From an uncultured Chitinophagales bacterium (GTDB taxonomy: Bacteria; Bacteroidota; Bacteroidia; Chitinophagales; Chitinophagaceae), in the NCBI GenBank assembly GCA_946886475.1, contig CAMPIQ010000144.1, forward strand, positions 1 to 9,229: DNA of 9,229 nt. Direction: 5' to 3'. Positions 1-7,488 of the stretch are shown here, in pieces (the stretch's first letter is position 1; the number at the start of each line of letters is the position of its first letter). The notes under the pieces were generated by a model. The model did no database searches. It was not told the DNA's origin and was given only the letters and a program-made list of their open reading frames with translations. Position numbers and translations under genes: made by a program.

Positions 1-55
1 TGTTCGTATATTATTTTGTGCTGTCATCAATTAGCTGGTTAATAACTGTCAGGGG

Positions 56-79
56 TTCGCCCGCTCCCACTCTCCCTTT
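56..79 (-). repeat. Degenerate purine hexamer tail after the GH97 stop codon
   Basis: Read on the minus strand, the bases just past the GH97 stop codon (81-83) fall into six-base units close to NGAGYG. The best units are AGAGTG (73-68) and GGAGCG (67-62), flanked by weaker ones. The same unit follows the stop codons of the two convergent genes near 7425-7484. A very short GGG-CGAA-CCC hairpin overlaps the far end, so a termination role is possible, but no U-tract follows. Three units alone would not be convincing; the call rests on recurrence elsewhere in the window. Confidence 0.4.
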
Positions 80-80
80 C

Positions 81-2231
<2,151 letters not shown>

Positions 2232-2253
2232 TTATTATTGAAAATACGAAATA

Positions 2254-2274
2254 CAATTACCAATGATCAATTAC
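2254..2274. repeat. Three 7-bp direct repeats upstream of the GH97 gene
   Basis: On the plus strand CAATTAC, CAATGAT and CAATTAC lie head to tail. The outer copies are identical and the middle one differs at two positions. They lie 32-52 bases before the GH97 start, where an operator or upstream activator site could sit, in the 60-base gap after the kinase gene. The region is AT-rich, so chance is a real alternative. No convincing TAnnTTTG box was found between the repeats and the start codon. Confidence 0.3.
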
Positions 2275-2282
2275 AAATTGTT

Positions 2283-3755
2283 CTATCTTCCTTCTGTTTG
2301 TGTAAACACCGGGAATCTTGAAGGTATCATAAGTTCGATCTTACATCCTTTACCGGGCGCGCTGGTTATATTCATTGATCCTCCAAACACCACCACCCTG
2401 CTTTCCATATTCCTTAAGCCGATACCTTTTGTTTTACGGCTGGTATCAAAACCAATTCCATCGTCACTGATCTCAAGCGTATAACTGTTTTCAAGTATAA
2501 ATAGTTTAATCATTACATTTTTTGCCCTGGCATATTTTAAAATATTGCTTACCTGTTCCTGAATGATCCTGTAAAAAGCAAGCTTGATGGCATTGGGGAT
2601 ACTGTCCAGCAATTCTGAAGGAGGAAAGGCTACCCTAAGCCTGAATTTTCCGGACAGGTTATAATTGATGGTGATGTCCTGTATGATCTGTTCAAATTTA
2701 AAATCATCAAATGATGGCGTCATCATGGAGTGTGCAATATTTCTTAATTCATTGATGGCATCCATGATCGACTCCTGACTTTTTGCCAGGCAAATATCAT
2801 GGAGGTCAGGCGTTGTCCTGGCCGTATCAATCATGATCTTGGCGGTAGCCAGCAGCTGATTCACATTGTCGTGCAGTTCTTTTCCTATTTCAGATCTTTC
2901 CTTTTCCTGGGCCTGAATGGTGATGGCGGCCATTTGCTTTTGACTTTGGGTTTCCTGCTCCATTAATTCATGTTGTAACCTGCGTATTTCAGTTACATCA
3001 TGCATAACGCCTACAATCCTTACCGGCTTTTCCTTCTTATCTCTGATCACGATAGCATTATTATTGATCCATGCCAGGTTACCATCGTTACGCACCGCTC
3101 TGAAGATCTTCCGCCATCTCTGTTCCTTTCCCAGTACCATTATAGCAAAACTATTTTCCAGTGAAGCCACATCTTCACTGTAAACATATTTCATCAGTTC
3201 AGCAGGACGAAAACGGTCCTTACCCGGAATACCGATCACCTTTTCAATAGCATCAGAACAATAAATAAAATTGCTGTCGAGGTCGTAATCCCAGATTATG
3301 TCATAAGAAGTTTTAGCGGCCAGCTGCAATCTTTCGGTCAAAATACTAAGGGAGGTTTCCATGGACCGTTTTGCCTTTTCCGTCTTCCTTTTTTGTATGG
3401 CATCTTCAATAGCAGTGGGCAGCCTTTGCAGGCGGTCTTTTAAAATATAATCATCTGCGCCCTGTTTAATCAGAGCCAGTGCAATTTCTTCAGACACGGC
3501 TCCGGTAATTAAAATAAAGGGAACAGCTTCGTGCTTCTGGTTCCGGACTTCCAATGCACGGATGGAATCAAAATCGGGCAGCTGGTGATCAGAAAGAATG
3601 ATGTCGTAACTGAACTGTTCCAGTTTTGAAGTATACTCCAATCCGGAAGCAACTACCGTAAAATTGACCTGCAAACCATTTTTGGTAATAAGTTTCTGGA
3701 TGATCTTTACATCCATTGGATTATCCTCCAGCATCAGGATCTGAATGGTATTCAT
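2283..3755 (-). CDS. Soluble REC-PAS-HisKA_3 hybrid histidine kinase
   Basis: The product (490 aa) is a cytoplasmic two-component kinase with no signal peptide or membrane segment. Residues 1-125 are a receiver domain with acidic pair E10/D11, phospho-acceptor D56 (LSDHQLP), T84 (ITGA) and K106 (ILKD). A helical linker leads to a PAS domain (about 145-258) ending in the typical VGVMHDVTE. A coiled coil (about 258-285) precedes the HisKA_3 dimerisation helix with phospho-acceptor H295 (GKELHDNVNQ). The HATPase follows, with N-box E400/N404, DDGIG (431-435) and KGIGL (443-447). The receiver lies at the N-terminus, so the protein may be controlled by an upstream kinase and pass the signal on. 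HisKA_3 kinases normally pair with NarL/LuxR-type regulators, and none is in view. An in-frame TAA six codons upstream confirms the ATG. The 60-base gap to the GH97 gene is compatible with co-transcription. Confidence 0.93.
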   Translation of the reverse strand: MNTIQILMLEDNPMDVKIIQKLITKNGLQVNFTVVASGLEYTSKLEQFSYDIILSDHQLPDFDSIRALEVRNQKHEAVPFILITGAVSEEIALALIKQGADDYILKDRLQRLPTAIEDAIQKRKTEKAKRSMETSLSILTERLQLAAKTSYDIIWDYDLDSNFIYCSDAIEKVIGIPGKDRFRPAELMKYVYSEDVASLENSFAIMVLGKEQRWRKIFRAVRNDGNLAWINNNAIVIRDKKEKPVRIVGVMHDVTEIRRLQHELMEQETQSQKQMAAITIQAQEKERSEIGKELHDNVNQLLATAKIMIDTARTTPDLHDICLAKSQESIMDAINELRNIAHSMMTPSFDDFKFEQIIQDITINYNLSGKFRLRVAFPPSELLDSIPNAIKLAFYRIIQEQVSNILKYARAKNVMIKLFILENSYTLEISDDGIGFDTSRKTKGIGLRNMESRVVVFGGSMNITSAPGKGCKIELMIPSRFPVFTQTEGR

Positions 3756-3965
3756 GGTTAAGGGTTGTGTTTAAAATAGGTCGGCTGCTGGCTTGTAATA
3801 CAATTTAGACTGATCCCGCATTAAAAAGGTAAAGGTTTTACTACGCAAAAATACGATAGCTGTATCGGGCGATGAGATGATATGGATTTCAAACTGTGGC
3901 CTGATCACTGCAATTGCTGAAATTATTACCCATCCCATCCTTCGAAGCATTTAATTTTCAGCGGA

Positions 3966-3998
3966 TTGACCTTAAGGAATAGTTTGGTTTATAATTTG
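3966..3998 (+). promoter_or_regulatory. Candidate plus-strand promoter (TTGACC / TATAATTTG)
   Basis: TTGACC at 3966-3971 and TATAATTTG at 3990-3998 are separated by 18 bases. The pair resembles a classical sigma-70 promoter. It also nearly fits the Bacteroidota type, in which a TTG about 20 bases upstream precedes TAnnTTTG, apart from one extra base in the -7 box. It points towards the terminator at 4041-4076 and no plus-strand gene lies between them. Initiation would be expected near 4002-4006. Confidence 0.4.
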
Positions 3999-4002
3999 CT
4001 TC

Positions 4003-4076
4003 CACATCATTGGTTTTTCATAGGATATTGGATATACACGAGGCTGGATTTCTATCCGGCCTTTTTTTTATTTTTT
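4003..4076 (+). ncRNA. Candidate small RNA of about 70 nt, function unknown
   Basis: Inferred from a promoter-like sequence ending at 3998 and a strong intrinsic terminator at 4041-4076 on the same strand. The interval between them contains no ATG, so a short peptide is unlikely. The first 38 bases are U- and A-rich with two copies of GGATAT (4022-4027 and 4029-4034) and little strong pairing, leaving a potential single-stranded target-binding region before the terminator hairpin. It lies antisense to nothing coding, between two minus-strand signalling genes. It resembles no RNA family I recognise. The exact 5' end is an estimate. Confidence 0.4.
4041..4076 (+). terminator. Strong rho-independent terminator on the plus strand
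   Basis: AGGCTGGAT (4041-4049) pairs with ATCCGGCCT (4053-4061) in the transcript, giving nine base pairs with one G-U wobble, closed by a short loop. A T-rich tract interrupted by a single A follows (4062-4076). On the minus strand no U-tract follows the hairpin, so the signal is oriented to plus. Both flanking genes are on the minus strand and the next plus-strand gene starts far downstream, so no annotated gene explains it. Confidence 0.8.
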
Positions 4077-4133
4077 GAATGAAGCAGGAAACAGGAGGGC
4101 AAAAGTTGGATGGGAAATCATTAAAGGGATCCT

Positions 4134-4176
4134 GGCATATGTACGGCTGCAAATAAACGCTACCGTAAATTATGCC
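4134..4176. repeat. Long imperfect inverted repeat (hairpin)
   Basis: The left arm GGCATATGTACGG (4134-4146) and right arm CCGTAAATTATGCC (4163-4176) pair over GGCATA and TACGG, eleven pairs with a small internal loop, around a 16-base loop. Flanking GGAT/ATCC and CCT/AGG segments could lengthen the stem. No T-run follows on either strand, so it does not look like a terminator. On the minus strand it would lie about 80 bases past the response regulator stop, where it could stabilise or process mRNA. Confidence 0.45.
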
Positions 4177-4232
4177 GGAGGCTGCAATCCTTTATCATCA
4201 GGTTCGTCCTGAAAACATATTTTTAGAAAATT

Positions 4233-4247
4233 AATCAGAAGCTGATC
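4233..4247 (-). terminator. Weak stem-loop just after the response regulator stop
   Basis: On the minus strand GATCAG, a CTT loop and CTGATT form a six-pair stem (one G-U), starting about nine bases past the stop codon. Only a short broken T-stretch follows. It may attenuate or end the regulator transcript. On the plus strand a run of six T follows after a few bases, but no plus transcript is known there. Confidence 0.25.
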
Positions 4248-4255
4248 CGTATTTT

Positions 4256-4717
4256 TTATGCAGTGGCGGTATACGGTACAAAACGGTTATTAATGAAATA
4301 ATGCGGATGTGCAGGAGGATCGCTCCAGTTTATGGAAAGGATCATTTTTAAAGCGGTTTTCAGATGTTCCGTACTAAAAGGCTTGACCATATAAAAATCA
4401 GCTTTCAGAATAAATGATTTCTGAATATCGCTCATATGGGCAGAACTGCTGTAAACAATAACAGGTAGATGCTGTAAGGAAGGATCCTTTTTAATTTCCT
4501 GCATGCATTCATACCCGTTTTTACACGGCATATTCAGATCCAGAAACAACAGGTCAACCTGGTTGAGCCTGAGAAACTGAAGGGCCTGCAATCCATCGTT
4601 CACAAAAGATAATTTTACTTCAGGATATTCCCTGGTTAGTATACGCTCAAATAAAGCAGCGTGGTCAGCATCATCATCTGCCAGTAAAATGTGATATATG
4701 GAGTTGACCTTCTTCAT
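4256..4717 (-). CDS. Single-domain (receiver-only) response regulator, CheY/Rcp1-like
   Basis: The product (153 aa) is almost entirely one receiver domain. The acidic cluster is D14-D16 (LLADDDADH), the phospho-acceptor is D60 (LFLDLNMP), the switch serine is in YSSS (89-92) and the conserved lysine is K112 in VKPF. About 25 residues of aromatic- and proline-rich tail follow the last helix, with no DNA-binding or enzymatic output domain. Such proteins act as phosphate shuttles or through protein contacts in the cytoplasm. An in-frame TAA two codons upstream fixes the ATG. The gene is oriented with the kinase gene but separated from it by 500 bases holding other signals, so the two may not share an operon. 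It is divergent from the propeller lipoprotein gene. That it accepts phosphate from the neighbouring kinase is a guess from proximity only. Confidence 0.92.
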   Translation of the reverse strand: MKKVNSIYHILLADDDADHAALFERILTREYPEVKLSFVNDGLQALQFLRLNQVDLLFLDLNMPCKNGYECMQEIKKDPSLQHLPVIVYSSSAHMSDIQKSFILKADFYMVKPFSTEHLKTALKMILSINWSDPPAHPHYFINNRFVPYTATA

Positions 4718-4736
4718 TTCTTATCAGAGTTATTTC

Positions 4737-4767
4737 CAAATAAGGGACCAAACTACTCATGAACAAA
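4737..4767 (-). promoter_or_regulatory. Possible response regulator promoter
   Basis: Read on the minus strand, TTTG (4767-4764) and CTTATTTG (4744-4737) are 19 bases apart, the right spacing for the Bacteroidota TTTG/TAnnTTTG promoter. The -7 box keeps TTTG but lacks the leading TA, so the match is partial. It would give a 5' leader of only about 15 bases before the ATG at 4717. Confidence 0.25.
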
Positions 4768-4774
4768 ACCAAAA

Positions 4775-4784
4775 ACTTATAAGT
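4775..4784. promoter_or_regulatory. Perfect 10-bp palindrome in the divergent intergenic region
   Basis: ACTTATAAGT is a perfect palindrome lying just upstream of the possible response regulator promoter, in the 241-base region between two divergent genes. This is a plausible site for a dimeric regulator. The region is AT-rich, which makes short palindromes common, so the call is weak. Confidence 0.2.
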
Positions 4785-4911
4785 AATTGATTTATTGTTT
4801 TGAAAGCGCATTTATAAAATAATTCCTAAAATAAAAAACAAGGCAACCGGGAAATACTTACCCACTTATTTACTATTAACATGTACATATCAACCCTCTG
4901 CGGGCAAAGAG

Positions 4912-4941
4912 TTTAAATGATCACATTTTTACCTATATTGG
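4912..4941 (+). promoter_or_regulatory. Possible promoter of the propeller lipoprotein gene
   Basis: TTTA (4912-4915) and TATATTGG (4934-4941) are 18 bases apart. The second box matches TAnnTTTG at all but one fixed position and the first matches TTTG at three of four. Initiation would fall a few bases before the ATG at 4959, giving a short leader. Confidence 0.3.
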
Positions 4942-4958
4942 TTTTATAAGAACTAATC

Positions 4959-6293
4959 ATGCGCAAACTCTACTATTTCCTGGTCAGCATTATAATAAGT
5001 ATAGCTTTTATTTTTTGCAGTGATGGCGATAAAGCCAATGCAGCAGGTGCAGTTATTTTACAAATGGATGAGGAAGAGGATACACTTATTCAGCCAACAG
5101 GAATGATCGCTTATATCCGCAATGATTCCGAAATAAGGTTAATAGATTCTACAGGAAGCAATGACCGGCAGCTCTGGACGCATGCCGATGCAAAAGAACC
5201 CTTTGGAATATTTGATCTTGCATGGCGCCCCGATGGCAAAGAACTGGCCTTCTCCAGCGGGCATGAAAATATGGTTTCCTTATACCATGCCGACCTGTAT
5301 GGCATTCGTGCTGATGGATCCGGATTTAGAAAGATCACCAATTATCCTGATTACAACAGTCTGGGTAATTATAAAAAAGGAACGGTAACAGTTAATTTAA
5401 AAAACAATCAATACAGTTTTCAGCAGGCACAATCGAGTGCAGGTGTTTTTACAGTTTATGTTGTTGGTGCCGATATGCCGCAACAGGTGTTGTTACCGCC
5501 GGGTTCAGCAAAAACTATCGTCTTTAAAAATGTTGCTGATTATGGAGACCATGCCCAGGCGGTGGTTGCCATTTATGGCCAGTCGAGATGGCTGATGCCC
5601 GGAACTGATGTTGTTGCGGGAAAAAATGCAAAAGCCGATTTTTCAATAAGTGGTGACGGTTATGAATACTTTGGTGCTTTTCGCCCTGTATGGAAAAGCG
5701 ATGGGAAACAAATCAGCTACAGGGATGGTTTGTGTCTGATAAAAACAATTCCTGCCAGGCCAGGTTTAGGAATGAAGTTTACGCCCTTGTTTGGTGAGAA
5801 AGGTCCGTCTTCCTGTTATTGGGACTGGGGTCCAACAGCTGCTTTATCAAACAAGGTGTTGTACCTGGTACCGGGTTATAACGAAACCGCAGGTTTTTAT
5901 CTGAAAGAAGCCGGTGAATCCCTAACCCCCGCCGAACCACTTTACCTGTATCCTGATGGCGCTTTTGATGTAAAGTGGATGCCGGATGGAAGCGGGTTTT
6001 TTTATAGTAAACAATATTACAGGGACCATGACAGTAAGCTTGTATCCAATATTTTTCATTATGATATTGCTTCAAAAAAACACAACCAGGTAACTGATCT
6101 TCAGGATGGTTATGCCCGGCAATTCTCCGTTGCACCTTCAGGCAAATGGATCGTTTATGAAAAATGTACAATAGACGAAGAGAAAAGTGAAACACTTGAT
6201 TTTAAATCGTCTGATCTCTGGATCGTAGCAACAGATGGTAGTGCCGGCAGGTTATTGGTCAGGAATGCCATGGCACCCTCCTGGAGTAAATAA
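4959..6293 (+). CDS. Probable lipoprotein with TolB/PD40-type beta-propeller and an inserted domain
   Basis: The product (444 aa) has a basic N-terminus and hydrophobic stretch (residues 4-19) running into C20, followed by SDGDK. This acidic run after the cysteine recalls Bacteroidota lipoprotein export signals, although Phe at -1 is a poor lipobox residue. PD40-like strands with the W/P-x-x-DGK-x-h-h-a pattern occur at about 84-100 (LAWRPDGKELAFSS), 241-257, 335-351 and 386-402. The C-terminal APSWSK looks like the last strand closing the propeller. Residues about 138-238 do not fit the blade pattern and look like a separate all-beta domain inserted after the first blade. No catalytic motif is visible, so a binding or scaffold role at the cell envelope is inferred. 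An in-frame TAA four codons upstream supports the ATG. The gene stands alone, 178 bases before the next one. Confidence 0.85.
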   Translation: MRKLYYFLVSIIISIAFIFCSDGDKANAAGAVILQMDEEEDTLIQPTGMIAYIRNDSEIRLIDSTGSNDRQLWTHADAKEPFGIFDLAWRPDGKELAFSSGHENMVSLYHADLYGIRADGSGFRKITNYPDYNSLGNYKKGTVTVNLKNNQYSFQQAQSSAGVFTVYVVGADMPQQVLLPPGSAKTIVFKNVADYGDHAQAVVAIYGQSRWLMPGTDVVAGKNAKADFSISGDGYEYFGAFRPVWKSDGKQISYRDGLCLIKTIPARPGLGMKFTPLFGEKGPSSCYWDWGPTAALSNKVLYLVPGYNETAGFYLKEAGESLTPAEPLYLYPDGAFDVKWMPDGSGFFYSKQYYRDHDSKLVSNIFHYDIASKKHNQVTDLQDGYARQFSVAPSGKWIVYEKCTIDEEKSETLDFKSSDLWIVATDGSAGRLLVRNAMAPSWSK

Positions 6294-6433
6294 ATAAGAA
6301 GGAATGATGCGTTATATTCCCCTGCGCTGCCATCTTCAATTGCGGAGGAATGCGATCACTCATATACCGCTCCGCTTTTAAAAAAATCCATGAGCTGAAC
6401 ATCCGTTCATTATTCCGGCCCACGCTTCAAGTG

Positions 6434-6446
6434 GCAATGAAATTGC
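6434..6446. promoter_or_regulatory. Small inverted repeat upstream of the membrane cassette
   Basis: GCAAT and ATTGC flank a three-base spacer, 26 bases before the ATG at 6472. It could be an operator for the two-gene cassette. Five-base arms are short and no clear promoter box is seen in the 178-base gap, so this is only a candidate. Confidence 0.2.
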
Positions 6447-6471
6447 ATGCTCAAATAATAACCCTTCTGTA

Positions 6472-6972
6472 ATGAGCAGACAAAAACATTCTGTTGAGCT
6501 TGCAAAGCATTCGCTTGAAATGGAAGAAAACTTGCCGCTCCATGAAAAAGGCTGGGTTATTCAAAGAATTGGCTGGGCTTTCATCCTGATGGTGATGGTG
6601 GCCGGAGCCATCGGCGTATTTGGAAGTGGTTTCATTAGTAAGGAAACACCGCAGGCGGGAAGTTTTTCAGTTAAGTATGACCGTTACTACCGGTATGAAG
6701 CTGAAATGAAAATAGAGATCAGATCAAATGGCACACACATCAGCCATATTTCACTCCCACAGGATTACCTCAGCAATTTCCGCTTAATAAGGTTCGTACC
6801 TGAGCCAATAAACAATCATACGGAAAACCGTGATGTGGTCTATAATTTTTCACCTTCAGCAAACCAGACCGTTACCTTATATGTGGTGGCCGAGAATTTC
6901 GGAACCATAAAAGGAGTTATGAAAATCAACAACCAGCAACATATTTCATTACATCATTTTTTATATCCATAA
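6472..6972 (+). CDS. Single-pass membrane protein paired with YetF; function unknown
   Basis: The product (166 aa) has a polar N-terminal segment (1-25), the phrase LPLHEKGWVIQRIGW (21-35), one transmembrane helix (about 34-55) rich in Ala, Gly and Val, and a beta-rich C-terminal region (about 60-166) probably on the outer face of the inner membrane. I recognise no enzyme motif. From memory, proteins with this HE-K/R-x-W...QRxGW phrase before a single helix occur beside DUF421 genes in other bacteria, which would make this a conserved partner, but I could not check that. The stop codon is followed by one base and then the ATG of the YetF gene, so the two are very likely co-transcribed and translationally coupled. 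No in-frame ATG was seen in the codons just upstream of the start. Confidence 0.85.
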   Translation: MSRQKHSVELAKHSLEMEENLPLHEKGWVIQRIGWAFILMVMVAGAIGVFGSGFISKETPQAGSFSVKYDRYYRYEAEMKIEIRSNGTHISHISLPQDYLSNFRLIRFVPEPINNHTENRDVVYNFSPSANQTVTLYVVAENFGTIKGVMKINNQQHISLHHFLYP

Positions 6973-6973
6973 T

Positions 6974-7423
6974 ATGAATCCTGTATTTCGTGGATTGATT
7001 ATCTACCTGTTCCTTCTGATTGTTTTCCGCATCATGGGAAAAAGATCATTAAAGGAAACCACCACCTTTGACCTGGTACTGTTATTAATCATCAGCGAGG
7101 TAACACAACAGGCACTGGTAGGGGACGATTATTCCTTAACCACTTCCATGTTATTGATCTGTACTCTAATGGGAGCCGACCTTGTATTTACACTATTAAA
7201 AAGCAGTTCACCATTCTTTGGAAAGGTTACGGAAGGCATTCCACTACTCATTGTAAATAACGGTAAGCCGTTGAAAAAAAGAATGAACAAAACAAAGGTT
7301 GATGAAGAAGATGTGATGCAGGCCGCCCGGCTAAATTTCGGGCTTGAAAAAATGGAAGAGATCAAATACGCCGTACTTGAAAAGGATGGAACAATAACTA
7401 TTATTCCTTATACCAAGACTTAA
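6974..7423 (+). CDS. YetF/DUF421 family inner-membrane protein
   Basis: The product (149 aa) belongs to the DUF421 (YetF/YcaP) family. Three hydrophobic segments lie at about 5-20, 33-49 and 56-75, followed by a cytoplasmic YetF domain (about 80-149). Family hallmarks are visible: the basic RIMGKRSLKE after the first helix, FDLVLLLIISEVTQQAL in the second helix, EGIPLLIVNNGKPL, the VDEEDVMQAARLNFG segment, and the closing EEIKYAVLEKDGTITIIP strands. At 149 residues it is shorter than the 220-290 residues common in Bacillus members but retains both parts. The molecular function of the family is not settled; a spore-envelope or membrane role has been suggested for some Bacillus members and does not obviously apply here. 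The gene starts one base after the stop of the single-pass membrane protein. A purine hexamer array follows its stop codon directly. Confidence 0.93.
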   Translation: MNPVFRGLIIYLFLLIVFRIMGKRSLKETTTFDLVLLLIISEVTQQALVGDDYSLTTSMLLICTLMGADLVFTLLKSSSPFFGKVTEGIPLLIVNNGKPLKKRMNKTKVDEEDVMQAARLNFGLEKMEEIKYAVLEKDGTITIIPYTKT

Positions 7424-7424
7424 G

Positions 7425-7484
7425 TGAGCGTGAAAGCAGGAGTAAGCGCGAGGGCATTACTGCTCCCGGTCTCACTCCCGCTCT
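7425..7484. repeat. Opposed NGAGYG hexamer arrays between convergent genes
   Basis: Five six-base units run on the plus strand from 7425 to 7454, two bases after the YetF stop codon (for example TGAGCG and TAAGCG). Four related units run on the minus strand from 7484 to 7461, five bases after the radical SAM stop codon (for example AGAGCG and GGAGTG). The arrays are separated by six bases. Because they are on opposite strands they are partly complementary, so either transcript could fold into an imperfect hairpin. A bidirectional terminator or 3'-end stabiliser is the simplest reading. No strong U-tract follows on either side. Confidence 0.5.
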
Positions 7485-7488
7485 TGAT

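Larger units (their letters stand above)
3756..4255. other. 500-base non-coding gap between kinase and response regulator genes
   Basis: No credible coding region was found on either strand. The gap holds, in plus-strand order, a promoter-like sequence (3966-3998), a strong plus-strand terminator (4041-4076), a long hairpin (4134-4176) and a short stem-loop just past the response regulator stop codon. The 100 bases next to the kinase start must hold the kinase promoter if it has its own, but I could not pick out a good match to the Bacteroidota consensus there. Confidence 0.6.

Noticed and set aside
21..51. CTGTCA occurring twice at the left edge
   Set aside because: Two six-base matches 25 bases apart are expected by chance, and no gene edge or insertion boundary is associated with them.
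51..70. TTCG-containing sequence resembling a tRNA T-arm
   Set aside because: The stem does not pair in the T-arm geometry, and no acceptor, anticodon or D-arm can be drawn around it.
3761..3860. Promoter of the kinase gene
   Set aside because: TTTTTGCG and TACCTTTT occur on the minus strand, but only about 14 bases separate the TTTG and TAnnTTTG-like boxes, too close for the Bacteroidota consensus.
4041..4076. Reading the strong hairpin as the terminator of the response regulator gene
   Set aside because: The U-tract is on the plus strand only. In the regulator's direction the hairpin is followed by mixed sequence, and it lies 180 bases past the stop.
5779..6195. A 138-codon minus-strand reading frame inside the propeller lipoprotein gene
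   Set aside because: It is fully antisense to a well-supported gene, and its product is rich in His, Arg and Pro without any domain pattern.
6304..6381. A 25-codon reading frame starting ATGATG in the gap before the membrane cassette
   Set aside because: It is short and Arg/Leu-rich, has no recognisable motif, and nothing in its context supports translation.
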